Shown piece by piece: positions 25,839 through 35,600 of a DNA stretch of 64,000 bases. Numbering within the stretch: the first letter of the stretch is position 1; each line of letters begins with the position of its first letter. The position numbers and the translations under genes were made by a program. Location: contig NZ_BMXK01000001.1 in assembly GCF_014651715.1 (NCBI RefSeq), positions 372,001 through 436,000 on the forward strand, given 5' to 3'. Origin of the DNA: Zhihengliuella salsuginis. GTDB taxonomy: Bacteria > Actinomycetota > Actinomycetes > Actinomycetales > Micrococcaceae. Below the pieces are notes generated by a model that saw only the letters and a list, made by a program, of their open reading frames with translations, was not told the DNA's origin and did no database searches.

Positions 25839-27266
25839 ATGACCGCAGAGACCGCAACGTTCGCCACGGCCGCCGACCTGCTGGATGCCGTCCAGCCGGC
25901 CACCGGCGGCCGCGAGATCCTCGACCCGGCCACCGGGGCCGTCGTCGGACGCGCCCCGGAGGCCACTGCCGCGGACCTGGAGGCGGCGATCGCCGCCGCG
26001 CGCGCCGCCCAGCCGGCGTGGGGCGCCCGCGGCCACGCCGAGCGCAGCGCGGCCATGAATGCCGCCGCGGACGCCATCGAGGCCAACGCCGAGGCGCTCG
26101 CCGAGCTGCTCTCCCGCGAGCAGGGCAAGCCGCTCAACGGCCCGAACGCCCGCTTCGAGGTAGGGGCCTGCGTCGCCTGGCTGCGGGCCACCGCGGCCTT
26201 CGAACTCGAGCCCGAGGTCCTGTTCGACGACGATTCCGGCCGCGCCGAGCTGCACTACCGCCCCATCGGGGTCGTCGGCGCGGTGGGACCGTGGAACTGG
26301 CCCATGATGATCTCCGTCTGGCAGATCGCCCCCGCGCTGCGCATGGGCAACACGATCGTCCTCAAGCCCAGCGAATACACGCCCCTGTCCGTCCTCGCGC
26401 TGGCGCACGTCATGAACACGGCGCTCCCGGCGGATCTGCTGCACGTTGTCGCCGGCGGGCGGGAGGTCGGCGCCGCGCTGACGAGCCACGCCGACATCGG
26501 CAAGATCATGTTCACCGGCTCCACCGCGACGGGCAAGGCGATCATCGAGTCCTCCGCGGGTACCGTCAAGCGCCTGACCATGGAGCTCGGCGGCAACGAC
26601 GCCGGCATCGTCCTGCCCGACGTCGACGCGCAGGCGATCGCCGAGGACCTGTTCTGGGGCGCGTTCATCAACACCGGCCAGACCTGCGCGGCGCTCAAGC
26701 GCCTCTACGTCCACGAGGACGTGTACGACGACGTCTGCGCGGCGCTCACCGAGGTGGCCCGCAACGTGCCCATGGGCGTGGGCCTCGACGAGAACAACGT
26801 GCTGGGCCCGCTGCAGAACAAGAGCCAGTACGACATCGTCGCGGGTCTGGTCCAGAACGCGAAGGACTCCGGCGCCCGCGTGCTGATCGGCGGCGATCCC
26901 GACGAATCGGCGCCCGGCTACTTCTACCCGACGACCCTCGTGGCGGACATCGACAACGACAACCCGCTGGTCGCCGAGGAGCAGTTCGGCCCGGCGCTGC
27001 CGATCGTCAAGTACTCGGACCTGGACGCCGTGATCGAGCAGGCGAACGGCCTCGACGTCGGGCTCGGCGGTTCCGTGTGGAGCGCCGACCGCGACCGCGC
27101 CGTCGAGGTGGCCGCCCGCGTCCAGGCCGGCACGGTCTGGATCAACAAGCACGGGGCCGTGGACCCGCGCATGCCGTTCGGCGGGATGAAGCAGTCCGGC
27201 TTCGGTCTCGAGTTCGGCGTCGAGGGCCTGAAGCACCTCGGCGCGCCGCAGGTCATCAACTACTGA
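25839..27266 (+). CDS. NAD(P)-dependent aldehyde dehydrogenase
   Basis: The 475-residue protein has all parts of the ALDH superfamily: GPWNWPMMISVWQIAPALRM near residue 150, KPSEYTPLS near 180, the nucleotide-binding FTGSTATGKAI near 227, the general-base glutamate in MELGGNDAG near 250, and the catalytic cysteine in NTGQTCAALKR near 284. It would oxidise the aldehyde made by the copper amine oxidase to an acid, such as phenylacetate or 4-hydroxyphenylacetate. The start ATG has AAGGAG upstream. The permease gene precedes it, likely in one operon, and a strong hairpin terminator follows. Aldehyde identity is inferred from neighbours. Confidence 0.95.
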   Translation: MTAETATFATAADLLDAVQPATGGREILDPATGAVVGRAPEATAADLEAAIAAARAAQPAWGARGHAERSAAMNAAADAIEANAEALAELLSREQGKPLNGPNARFEVGACVAWLRATAAFELEPEVLFDDDSGRAELHYRPIGVVGAVGPWNWPMMISVWQIAPALRMGNTIVLKPSEYTPLSVLALAHVMNTALPADLLHVVAGGREVGAALTSHADIGKIMFTGSTATGKAIIESSAGTVKRLTMELGGNDAGIVLPDVDAQAIAEDLFWGAFINTGQTCAALKRLYVHEDVYDDVCAALTEVARNVPMGVGLDENNVLGPLQNKSQYDIVAGLVQNAKDSGARVLIGGDPDESAPGYFYPTTLVADIDNDNPLVAEEQFGPALPIVKYSDLDAVIEQANGLDVGLGGSVWSADRDRAVEVAARVQAGTVWINKHGAVDPRMPFGGMKQSGFGLEFGVEGLKHLGAPQVINY

Positions 27267-27297
27267 CGTCAGGCACCGGCCCGCACGGGGCCGATCG

Positions 27298-27329
27298 GGC
27301 GGCCCGCGGCATCCACGCCGCGGGCCGCC
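27298..27329 (+). terminator. Terminator after aldehyde dehydrogenase gene
   Basis: A perfect 13-base GC stem (27298-27310 with 27317-27329) with a 6-base loop is followed by TTCGTTTCT. It ends the permease-aldehyde dehydrogenase operon and separates it from the thioesterase gene. Confidence 0.85.
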
Positions 27330-27408
27330 TTCGTTTCTGGCGGGACAACTCGCCGCGCGTCGCCCGAATCGAAGGCAACGCGGCCCTGGAACCGCATAGG
27401 ATGCCGCC

Positions 27409-27828
27409 ATGGCCTTCACCGACGTCCCCCTCGCCCTGCGCTGGTCCGACCAGGACGCCAACGGGCACCTCAACAACGCCCGCATCGTCACCCTCATGGA
27501 GGAGTCGCGGGTGCGCTGGATGCGGCGCCTGTCGGGACTGGACACGTTCCGCGGCGGAGGGGGCGCCGTCGTCGCCTCGCTCACCGTCGACTACCTGGCC
27601 CAGGGCGAGTACGTGCCCGAGATGGTGGTGCGCGTCGGCGTCGAGCGCATCGGCGCGAAGTCGTTCACGATCCGCCACGTCGGGGTGCAGGGCGGCACGA
27701 CGGTGTTCGACGGCAGCACCGTCGTCGTGCCACTGGCGGAGGACCGCGTGACCGCGCGTGAACTGACCGCGACGGAGCGCGGGACACTCTCCGAGCACGA
27801 GGTGGAACCGCGCGAACGCCGGGGTTAG
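27409..27828 (+). CDS. Acyl-CoA thioesterase, 4HBT hot-dog family
   Basis: The 139-residue protein begins with the 4-hydroxybenzoyl-CoA/YbgC-type signature RWSDQDANGHLNNARI (residues 10-25), whose aspartate is catalytic, and continues with VDYLAQGEYVPEMVVRV typical of the hot-dog strand pair. Such enzymes hydrolyse acyl-CoA thioesters. TAGGAT (27397-27402) ends 6 bases before the ATG and there is no ribosome site, so a leaderless mRNA is likely. It has its own promoter after the terminator, so a link to the amine cluster (for example removing phenylacetyl-CoA) is only possible, not shown. Confidence 0.88.
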   Translation: MAFTDVPLALRWSDQDANGHLNNARIVTLMEESRVRWMRRLSGLDTFRGGGGAVVASLTVDYLAQGEYVPEMVVRVGVERIGAKSFTIRHVGVQGGTTVFDGSTVVVPLAEDRVTARELTATERGTLSEHEVEPRERRG

Positions 27829-27869
27829 GCCATCGGCAGCCGGATCTGAAAGAGATGTATTCTTTAGCC

Positions 27870-28541
27870 ATGGAGAAACCCCCGCTGCCGATGCATGCCC
27901 GACGCCGCGAGCTGGGCGAGGTCTCACGGCAGAACATCCTGGACGTCGCATCGCGGCTCATGTCGGAGCGGGGCTACGACGGCACGTCGATGTCCGCCCT
28001 GAGCCGCGAGACCGGACTGCCGTCCAGCTCGATCTACTGGCACTTCGGCTCCAAGGAGGGCGTGCTGGCGGCCGTCATGGAGCGGGGCGCGGACGACTTC
28101 TTCTCCTCCTTCCCGGATCCCGGCGACGAGGACGAGGCGCCCGCCGAGAAGCTGCGCTGCTTCGTCCGCTCGACCGGCGCCTGGCTGTTGGAGGAATCTC
28201 GCAACGGCCAGTTCCTGCAGCTGCAGCTGCGCTTCCGGCTGGGCCGCAGCGGCCCCCTCGCCGCGAAATTCTCCGGCATCGCCGACGCCGGGCTGCGCAA
28301 GAGCATCGCCTACATGAAGGCGTGGATCGCGTACGCCTACGCGAGCGAGGGTGCGGACGCGGCCGAACGCGTCGCGGAGGAGACCGCCCGGTTCGGCGTC
28401 GCCATGATGGACGGGGTCTTCCTGATGGCCTACGGCGACGAGGACGTCGACTCCGAGCGGATGGTCGACGACGCCGCCGAAGCGCTGGTGAGCAGGGTCG
28501 AGGCGCGCCTCGCCGCACTGAAGGCGCCCGGCGGGCGGTAG
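27870..28541 (+). CDS. TetR family transcriptional regulator
   Basis: The 223-residue protein has a TetR DNA-binding domain at about residues 15-62 (RQNILDVASRLMSERGYDGT, LPSSSIYWHFGSKEGVL) and a TetR C-terminal domain beginning near residue 85. TATTCT ends 6 bases before this ATG, which suggests a leaderless start; an in-frame ATG 15 bases upstream (with poorly placed AAAGAG) would add five residues. It follows the thioesterase gene by 41 bases and could regulate it or an unlinked lipid gene. The target is unknown. Confidence 0.87.
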   Translation: MEKPPLPMHARRRELGEVSRQNILDVASRLMSERGYDGTSMSALSRETGLPSSSIYWHFGSKEGVLAAVMERGADDFFSSFPDPGDEDEAPAEKLRCFVRSTGAWLLEESRNGQFLQLQLRFRLGRSGPLAAKFSGIADAGLRKSIAYMKAWIAYAYASEGADAAERVAEETARFGVAMMDGVFLMAYGDEDVDSERMVDDAAEALVSRVEARLAALKAPGGR

Positions 28542-28569
28542 CCGGACGGCCGGCTCCGCGGACGTCGCG

Positions 28570-29382
28570 TCAGGCGTCGAGCCGCCTGTTCTCGTCGGTG
28601 TGGATGTCGACGTGGTCTTCTGCCTCGGCGGGCCAGCAGACGGCCCAGAGCATGGAGGCATCCGTCTTGTCCTCGGAGACCACGCGGCCGTCTGAGTCGA
28701 GGATGCGGCAGGAGATCACCCCTTCGTCGCCGCCGTCGGGGGTCACGGTGATGCTCCCGGCATGGTCGTCGGCTCGGACGCTCACCGAGAAGGTCTCGCC
28801 CGCCTCGATCTCCTCCGTCCGGTAGGCGTCCCCGTCCAGGCCGGTGTAGAGCTCGACCTCGGCCTGGACCTCGGCGAAGGCTTCGAAGGTGTAGGTCTCC
28901 GGCGCGCCCTGCCCGTTCCACCGGTCCGGTGCGCCGAAGTCGTCGTCGAACTCCTCGAACGCGGAGAACGCGGCCGCGAACGCGAGGGTCCACAGCGCGG
29001 CGAAGAGCAGGGCCGCGATGCCCGTCGCGAGGCCCGCGATGGCGAGGGCCCTGCTGTGGAGCTTCCGGGCCATCGCGATTCCGGCGACCACGACCGCCGC
29101 CAGCGCGACGGGGAACGCCGCGAAGTGGACGAACGGGACGAGGGCCAGGCACACCGCCGCGATGCCCAGGACCAGCGCCGCGATGGTCAGGCCGGCCGCC
29201 CTCGGCGGCCCCGGGAGCGGTGCGCCGGGAGGCGGCCACGTCGACCCGCCGGGCACCGGCTGCCCGGGGCCCGGGTACGTGTAGTCAGGATGCGGCTGCT
29301 CGGGGCGCGGAGCGGACGGGCCGTAGGGGTTCCGGGGAGCGTGCGGGCTGTTCTGCTCGGGGTCCGGCGTCGTGTCGTTCAC
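28570..29382 (-). CDS. DUF4190-like membrane protein with proline-rich N-terminus
   Basis: The 270-residue protein has a Pro/Gly/Tyr-rich cytoplasmic N-terminus (about 1-60), two adjacent membrane helices (about 63-83 and 100-125, AAGLTIAALVLGIAAVCLAL and the next) as in DUF4190 proteins, and an exported C-terminal domain with acidic and aromatic residues, two cysteines (in ISCRILD and WAVCWPAE) and no recognised motif. The GTG start has GGAGGG upstream. Function is unknown; such proteins are common in actinobacteria and are sometimes envelope-associated. It is convergent with the TetR gene and divergent from umuD. Confidence 0.75.
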   Translation of the reverse strand: MNDTTPDPEQNSPHAPRNPYGPSAPRPEQPHPDYTYPGPGQPVPGGSTWPPPGAPLPGPPRAAGLTIAALVLGIAAVCLALVPFVHFAAFPVALAAVVVAGIAMARKLHSRALAIAGLATGIAALLFAALWTLAFAAAFSAFEEFDDDFGAPDRWNGQGAPETYTFEAFAEVQAEVELYTGLDGDAYRTEEIEAGETFSVSVRADDHAGSITVTPDGGDEGVISCRILDSDGRVVSEDKTDASMLWAVCWPAEAEDHVDIHTDENRRLDA

Positions 29383-29458
29383 GTGCGCCCTCCTGACGGG
29401 GTGTCGACGAGTCCTCACATTTTATCCCCCGAGTCGCCGCCGGGCATCCGGTGGGGGC

Positions 29459-29483
29459 TAGACTTGCCTCGAAAGTATGTTCG
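29459..29483 (+). promoter_or_regulatory. SOS box and -10 element before umuDC
   Basis: CGAAAGTATGTTCG (29470-29483) matches the actinobacterial LexA site CGAAC-N4-GTTCG at all but one arm position. TAGACT (29459-29464) lies just upstream, so the start of transcription falls inside the box. This predicts DNA-damage induction through LexA. Confidence 0.65.
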
Positions 29484-29501
29484 GATCCGGGAGGTGGGCT
29501 G

Positions 29502-29912
29502 ATGGCTGACTCGACCGACGGCGCGGAGACGTCCGGGGTCGTCCGCCCGCGCCCGGCCACCGGGTTCGCGTCGCCCGCCGGCGACTACTACGACGGCGGC
29601 ATCGACCTCAACCGGCATCTCATCCCGGACCGGACCAGCACCTTCGTGATGCGCGTGTCCGGCCACTCGATGGCCGGCGCCGGCGCGGCCGACGGGGACG
29701 AGCTCATCGTCGAGCGGGCGCGCACGCCGCGCGACGGCAACGTCGTGGTCGCCGTCCTCGACGGCGAGCTGATGGTCCGCCGGCTCCGGCTCGAGGAGGC
29801 CGGCCCCGTCCTGCAGACCGAGCCGCTGCCGCCGAACCCGCCGGTCCGCACCCGCATCGACGGCGAGCTGGACGTGTGGGGCGTGGCCACCAGAAGCCTG
29901 CACCGGCTGTGA
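29502..29912 (+). CDS. umuD: UmuD-like S24 protein with the catalytic lysine replaced
   Basis: The 136-residue protein aligns with Umu[13 protein letters not shown] corresponds to the cleavage region (residues 20-31), the nucleophile is Ser56 in VSGHSM, and the partner position 37 residues later, Lys97 in E. coli, is Arg93 in GELMVRRL. The protein contains no lysine at all. UmuD normally cleaves itself with RecA and then joins UmuC as DNA polymerase V. Here the Ser-Lys dyad is missing, so self-cleavage is doubtful. The start ATG has GGGAGGTGGG upstream; an SOS box precedes it. Its stop overlaps umuC. Confidence 0.9.
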   Translation: MADSTDGAETSGVVRPRPATGFASPAGDYYDGGIDLNRHLIPDRTSTFVMRVSGHSMAGAGAADGDELIVERARTPRDGNVVVAVLDGELMVRRLRLEEAGPVLQTEPLPPNPPVRTRIDGELDVWGVATRSLHRL

Positions 29913-31252
29913 GCATCGGAACCGAGGCGGCGACAGGGCACCGGTTCGCGCTGGTCGACGTCAACAACTTCTACGTCTCGTGCGAGCGCGTGTTCGATCC
30001 GCGGCTGGCGGACCGCCCCGTCGTCGTGCTCTCCAACAACGACGGCTGCGTCGTCGCGCGCAGCTCCGAGGCCAAGGAGCTCGGCATCAAGACGGGCACG
30101 CCGTGGTTCCAGCTCGCCCCGCAGGCCGAGCGGATGAACCTGGTGGCCCGGTCCAGCAACTACGAGCTCTACGGGGACATGTCCGCGCGGGTGATGGAGG
30201 TGATCGGCCGGTTCGGGGCGTGGCAGGAGGTCTACTCGATCGACGAGTCGTTCCTGGGCCTGCCCGCCGCCGACGAGGCAGCGCTCGCCGGGACGGCCCG
30301 CGCCGTTCGCGCGGCCGTGCGCCGGCTCGTGGGCGTGCCGGTCTGCGTCGGCGTGGCGCCGTCCAAGACGCTGGCGAAGTTCGCGAACCACATCGCCAAG
30401 CGCAACGACCACCTCGCCGGCGTCTGCTCGCTGGGTTCCATGCCGCCCGCGGAGCTCGAGCGCCTCGCCGCGCGTCTGCCGGCCACGGAGCTCTGGGGCG
30501 TCGGCGCGCGCACCGGCGACAAGCTCGCGGGGCAGGGGATCCAGACCATCGCCGACCTCGCCGCCGCCGACCCGGCGCGCATCCGCAAGAAGTTCTCGGT
30601 GAACCTGCAGCGCACGGTCCTCGAGCTGCGCGGCACCGCCTGCATCCCGCCGATCGACGAGCGCGCCGACGCCCACCAGATCATGTTCTCCCGCTCGTTC
30701 TCCACGCCCGTCGACACCGCGGCCGCGATGGCCGACGTCATGACGGTCTACGCCCAGTCGGCCGCCTCGCGCCTGAGCGCCCGCGGGCTGCAGGCCGAGG
30801 TCGTCACCGCGTTCGCCGGCACCAGCCGCTTCGCCGCCGGCGAGGCCTCCAACCCGTCCGTCTCCGTCCCGCTGCCGGCGCCCACCGACGACCCCATCGC
30901 GATCGTCCGCACCGCCGTCGCCGCGCTCGAGGCGCGCCTGGTGCCGGGCGCGCGGTACGCGCGCGCCGGCGTCGTGCTCTCCGGGCTCACCCGGGCGGGC
31001 GCGGCCCGCCAGGGCGAGCTCGACCTGTTCGCGGCCCAGCACGACGACGGCGGCCCGGCGGACGGGCGCGGGGCCGGGCCGGCGGCGAACCTCGGATCGC
31101 TGCTGGGCGAGGTGAAGACGCGGTTCGGCAAGGGCGCGATCGGGCTGGGCTCCGGCGGGGTGCAGGCCCCGGCCGAGTGGTCCATGAAGCGGCAGTACTC
31201 GTCGCCGAAGTACACGACCGAGTGGAAGGACCTGCCGGTCGTCAGCGCCTGA
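29909..31252 (+). CDS. umuC: Y-family DNA polymerase UmuC
   Basis: The 447-residue protein is a Y-family translesion polymerase. The first catalytic motif is [15 protein letters not shown] (about residues 15-29), the second [10 protein letters not shown] (about 107-116) carries the paired acidic residues, and [18 protein letters not shown] (about 147) is the conserved palm region. The C-terminal extension has a sliding-clamp-binding peptide QGELDLF near residue 370. It replicates past damaged bases. Its GTG start overlaps the umuD stop by three bases, so the pair is one operon, presumably SOS-induced. Its last 11 bases overlap the convergent glycosyltransferase gene. Confidence 0.94.
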   Translation: MSIGTEAATGHRFALVDVNNFYVSCERVFDPRLADRPVVVLSNNDGCVVARSSEAKELGIKTGTPWFQLAPQAERMNLVARSSNYELYGDMSARVMEVIGRFGAWQEVYSIDESFLGLPAADEAALAGTARAVRAAVRRLVGVPVCVGVAPSKTLAKFANHIAKRNDHLAGVCSLGSMPPAELERLAARLPATELWGVGARTGDKLAGQGIQTIADLAAADPARIRKKFSVNLQRTVLELRGTACIPPIDERADAHQIMFSRSFSTPVDTAAAMADVMTVYAQSAASRLSARGLQAEVVTAFAGTSRFAAGEASNPSVSVPLPAPTDDPIAIVRTAVAALEARLVPGARYARAGVVLSGLTRAGAARQGELDLFAAQHDDGGPADGRGAGPAANLGSLLGEVKTRFGKGAIGLGSGGVQAPAEWSMKRQYSSPKYTTEWKDLPVVSA

Positions 31253-32516
31253 CGGAGCCGGAGGGCGCCGCCTGCCGGTCGACGGGCTCGAGACCAGCAG
31301 CCGCCGGCGATGTTCCGCGTTCGCCGAAGGCCAGCACGCCCAAGACGATGAGCGACAGGAGCAGGCCCAGGCTCGAGAGCAGTTCCCAGGCCACCGGGCC
31401 GTGCCCCCGGATCTCCCCGGTGAGCAGGATGGTCAGGGCGAACGAGGAGAGCAGGAACGCCGGATACAGGGCCGCGGCGAGCAGGCCGACCCGGAACCGG
31501 CGCGCTCCATGGCAGCGGCGGGCCGCGACCCACGCGACCGGGATGATGAGCGCCGCCCACACCCAGTGGTGGAACCACGAGACCGGCGAGATCGCGACCA
31601 TCACGATCCCGTTGGCCGCGATGGCAGCCACTGTGTCGCCGCGGCCGTCGGCGGCCCGGATGGCGAGGTACCCGACGCCGATCACGGCCAGGCAGGCCAG
31701 CGCCCAGGCCGCGCGCTGATCAGCGCCTTCAAGGCCGAGATGCATGGTCAAGCTGTTCAGGGACATGTTGTACATGATCGACGGATCGCCGACGCGCTCG
31801 GAGGCGCCGAGCAGGCCCGACCAGAACGTTCGGGATTCCTCGGCGGCGACGGTCCAGCCGAGGGCGGCGGTTCCGGCGAAGCCCGCCCCGGTCGCGAGGA
31901 TGGCGCGCCAGTCGCGCCGGGCCAGGAAGATCAGGCCGAAGGCCAGGGGCGTGAGCTTGATGCCGGCCGCGATCCCGATGAGGATGCCGCGCGGGATCCG
32001 GCCCGCCGGCCGCATCAGGTCGGCGACCACCAGGGCCATGATCATGGCGTTGACCTGGCCGAAGTCCAGGCTGTCCCGCCACGGCGCGGAGAACCCGATG
32101 AGCACGGTCGCCAGGACCAGCGCGGCGCCGTGCCCCGCCGCGCCGCGCCCGAGGACGCCGGACCGGGCCAGGTAGTCGACCGCGACCACGGCCGTTCCCA
32201 GCAGGCAGAGAATCGACGTCGCCGTGAGCAGCCCGAGCCCCAGGGGAATCGGCAGGTATGCGAAGGGCAGGAAGACGAGTGCCGCGAACGGGGGATACGT
32301 GAACGGGAGGCCGCGCGTGCCGACGTCGTGCGGCACCGGGTCGTACAGGGAGCGCTCGCCGTCCGCGGCGAACAGCACGGAGGCGCCCTCGCGGTAGACC
32401 GTGAAGTCCAACCCGTGCACGGGGGTGATCATCAACAGCGCCGCGACGGCCGCAGCAAGCCCCACCGCCGTCCACGGGCCGGCTGCCGTTCGAAACCACG
32501 CGACCATCCGGCCCAT
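31242..32516 (-). CDS. GT87 family membrane glycosyltransferase
   Basis: The 424-residue protein has about ten to twelve helices and GT87/DUF2029 features: [15 protein letters not shown] with the catalytic-type aspartate near residue 37, [15 protein letters not shown] near 72-86, and [17 protein letters not shown] near 151. GT87 enzymes transfer mannose or arabinose from a polyprenyl phosphate outside the membrane, for example in phosphatidylinositol mannoside synthesis. The ATG follows a G-rich ribosome site; a TTG one codon earlier is also in frame. The 3' end overlaps umuC by 11 bases. Which glycan it builds is not visible. Confidence 0.85.
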   Translation of the reverse strand: MGRMVAWFRTAAGPWTAVGLAAAVAALLMITPVHGLDFTVYREGASVLFAADGERSLYDPVPHDVGTRGLPFTYPPFAALVFLPFAYLPIPLGLGLLTATSILCLLGTAVVAVDYLARSGVLGRGAAGHGAALVLATVLIGFSAPWRDSLDFGQVNAMIMALVVADLMRPAGRIPRGILIGIAAGIKLTPLAFGLIFLARRDWRAILATGAGFAGTAALGWTVAAEESRTFWSGLLGASERVGDPSIMYNMSLNSLTMHLGLEGADQRAAWALACLAVIGVGYLAIRAADGRGDTVAAIAANGIVMVAISPVSWFHHWVWAALIIPVAWVAARRCHGARRFRVGLLAAALYPAFLLSSFALTILLTGEIRGHGPVAWELLSSLGLLLSLIVLGVLAFGERGTSPAAAGLEPVDRQAAPSGSVRR

Positions 32517-32625
32517 CAAGATCCCCCCTGCTGTACGATCGTCCGCCCAACGACACTATGCGACGTCGGGGGCGATCGACTACTCGGGCTCCTAATTGTC
32601 AGGCGACGGGGGCGCAGCCGGAAAC

Positions 32626-32663
32626 AGCGCCGGCCGGGCCCCCGAAGGGACCCGGCCGGCGCT
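32626..32663 (-). terminator. Terminator after subtilase gene
   Basis: A perfect 13-base GC stem (32626-32638 with 32651-32663, AGCGCCGGCCGGG) with a 12-base loop lies just downstream of the subtilase stop, followed on the minus strand by GTTTCC. Confidence 0.75.
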
Positions 32664-32679
32664 GCTCACGCGGTGCGGA

Positions 32680-35600
32680 CTACTTGAACTCGACCACCTC
32701 GGCGCGGTCGCCCGACGCGTTGTGGTGGTGCAGCAGCAGCGCCGAACCGCTGGGCTTCTGCTTGCCGCTGCCCTTCTTGCCGGCGCCCTCGGTGGCCACC
32801 TCGGCCTGGAGGGCCGTGCCCGGAAGGTCGGCGAAGAGCAGTCCGTCGCCCTCGCCGGCGAACGAGACGTCCGGGTTCACGGGGTTGTAGCCGATCCACT
32901 CGGTGGTGTCGACGGGGATGATGTTCCCGGAGTCGTCCGTGTTGTAGTAGCTGTACGTCGCGACGCGGTAGGAGATCTCCGCGTCGCCCTCGATGCCGAG
33001 TGCCGCCAGCGAGACCGGCAGCGTGGCGACGTTCGAGTCGAACAGGTTGGAGTCCGTGTCGCCCATGACCACGTTCACGGCCCAGGCGTCCACGCTCTCG
33101 CCCGTGGACACGTCCACGGTCGAGGCGATGTCCAGGTCGACGCCGTCGAACCGGGTCGTGTAGGTCGCGAAGTCGGCGGCGCCGTCGTTGTCGACGTCGA
33201 TCTGGACCTCGATCTCCGTGCCCCCGGCCAGGTGCGCCCAGTCCTCGTGGGTCGCGATGCCGAAGTTCAGCAGCCCGTCGGCGGCGCCGACGGCGGCGGC
33301 ATCGGAGTTGGCGCCGACGTAGGCGAGATCCATCTCGGCGACGCCGGCCGCCGTCGTGTCGGCGAGGACGTCCGAGGTGGCGCCGAGCTCGAAGGCCGAG
33401 ACCAGCGAAGTGATGTTCTGCGCGCCCTCGCCGGCGTCCACGCCGCGCCCGCTGAGCGGGATCGTCGTCTCGCCGTCGCGCACCTTGGCCTTCTTGCCCG
33501 CGGCCATGTCGGCCACCGGCTTCGGCGCGGCCTGGACGGGCACGCGCAGGGTCGGGGCCTCGGGGCTCGCCAGCTCGATGCGGCCGGTCGCGTCGGCGAT
33601 CCACTGCCGCGCCAGACCGGACTGGGCCGAGTCGAGCGTCGGGTCCATGGTCTTCGCGAACTGGGCCGGATCGACGGTCAGCGTGACCTCGAACTCGGCG
33701 GTGCCGCCGGCCGGGACCGAGACCTCGTCCGTGCTCAGCGTGTAGGTCGCGCCGGGGATCTCCGACGACGGCGCGTAGGAGACTGCGTAGGTGGCGTCGG
33801 CGTCGGACTGGTTCTCGACCGTGACCGACTTCGTGGCCGTGTAGGTCTCCGTGCCCAGCTCGATCACGCCGAAGACCAGGCTGGTCGCCTCGGGGGCCTC
33901 GGTGGCGTAGGCGATGGCCGGGGTCTGGAGGGCGGCGTCGCCGAGGACCCGGCCGGAGCCGACCCGGTTGGGGCCGAAGACCTCGCCGTTGCCGGCGATG
34001 ACGTCCGCCGTTGCGGTGTTCATCAGGCGGGACTTCACCTCGTTGGACGTGAAGTCGCCCGAGCCGTAGACCAGGGCGGCCAGGCCCGCGACGTGCGGGG
34101 TCGCCATCGACGTGCCCGACATGACGGCCGCGCCGTCGCCCGCGGCGACGCCGACCGAGCCGATCAGCGTGCCCGGCGCGGCGACGTCCGGCTTCACGAT
34201 GCCGTCCGATCCGTGCACCCCGCGGGACGAGCTGGGGTTGAGCGTATCGAGTGCGCCGGAGGCGGCCTTGGTGGAGCCGATCAGATCCTGGGACAGCTGG
34301 ACCTCGAGGGTCCCGGCCTCTGCGTCGGCCCGCAGGGCATCGGAGTGGGTCTTGTTGAGCTGGATGCCCGGGATCGTCGCGTTCCCGGCAATGCCCGAGG
34401 AGAAGACCAGCCGCGGGGAGTCGAGGACGACGCCGGCGCCGCCGGCCGCCTCGATGTTGTCGAAGCGGGTGGCCGAGCCGCACGGGAAGGAGCCGTCCTC
34501 CTCCCACTGGATCCAGACCCAGCTGCCGCCGAGGTCCGTGCCGTCCGGCCACGCGTCGCAGCCGAACCTGTTGTCGGCCGGGGCCATCGTGACGGTGCCC
34601 GTCAGCTGCTCGGCGGAGGCCGCGGAGTAGTCGAAGTTGACCGAGTACTGTCCGGCCGCGCGGCCCGCCGATGCGGCCGGGGCGAGGATCTCGGCGCCGT
34701 CGAGGGTGACGGTCGAGCCCACGGAGTTGGCGACCGTCAGCGCGGACGCCGCGTTGCCCGGCGAGCCGCCCACGTTGGTCACGTCGGAGGCGTTGCCGGA
34801 GGCGACCACGGAGAGGATGCCGAGCTCGCTGAGCGAGTCGACGATGTCGTTCTCCGGGTCGTCGACGGGGGAGTGGTCGGAGCCGAGCGACATGTTGACC
34901 ACGTCGGCGCGGTCGGAGAAGTCGCCGTCGCCGTTGGGGTCGAGCACGTAGTCCAGGGCCTGGCCGACGACGGCGGAGGAGCCGGCGCAGCCGAAGACGC
35001 GGATGCCGATGACCTCCGCCAGCGGCGCCGAGCCCGGACCGACCTTCATCTCGGCGACCTGCGCCGCGGTCAGCGACGAGTAGTCGCCGTCGAACGTGCT
35101 GCCGTCCGCGTTCACGCCGTACGCGGCGGCGGAGCCCGCGACGTGCGAGCCGTGGCCGGCCGTGGCGCAGTCGAGCGGGTTGGGGTCCGGGTTCGGGACC
35201 GGCTGGTAGGTGTCGGCGCTCGGGTCGGCGTTGTAGTCGTCGCCGGTGAGGTCCCAGCCGCCGATGAACTTCTCGGCATCGAGCAGGCCGGAGTCGGCCG
35301 CGGGCAGCTCGGTGGAGGCCTGGGCGGCGTCGTAGGCCTCGCGCGTGCCGGGACCGCCGAAGCCCGCGTGGGTGTAGTCGACGCCGGTGTCGAGGACGGC
35401 GATCTTCACGCCCTCGCCCGTCTGGCCGAGGTCCTGCCAGGCGTTGAGCGCGCGCGTGTCGACGACGGCGCCCGAGTTCGACGGCTTCTTCGGGGAGATG
35501 GCGCTGACCTTGACGACGTCGTCGCGGTCGGCGAGCGTGCGGAGCTTCTTCGCATTGCCGCGCAGGGCCACGCCGGGCAGCGTGTTCGTCGTCGTGTAGA

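Noticed and set aside
24219-27266. Permease and aldehyde dehydrogenase as one fused 1015-residue protein
   Set aside because: The long frame reads the permease region out of phase; the permease is correct in another frame and stops before the aldehyde dehydrogenase start, which has its own ribosome site.
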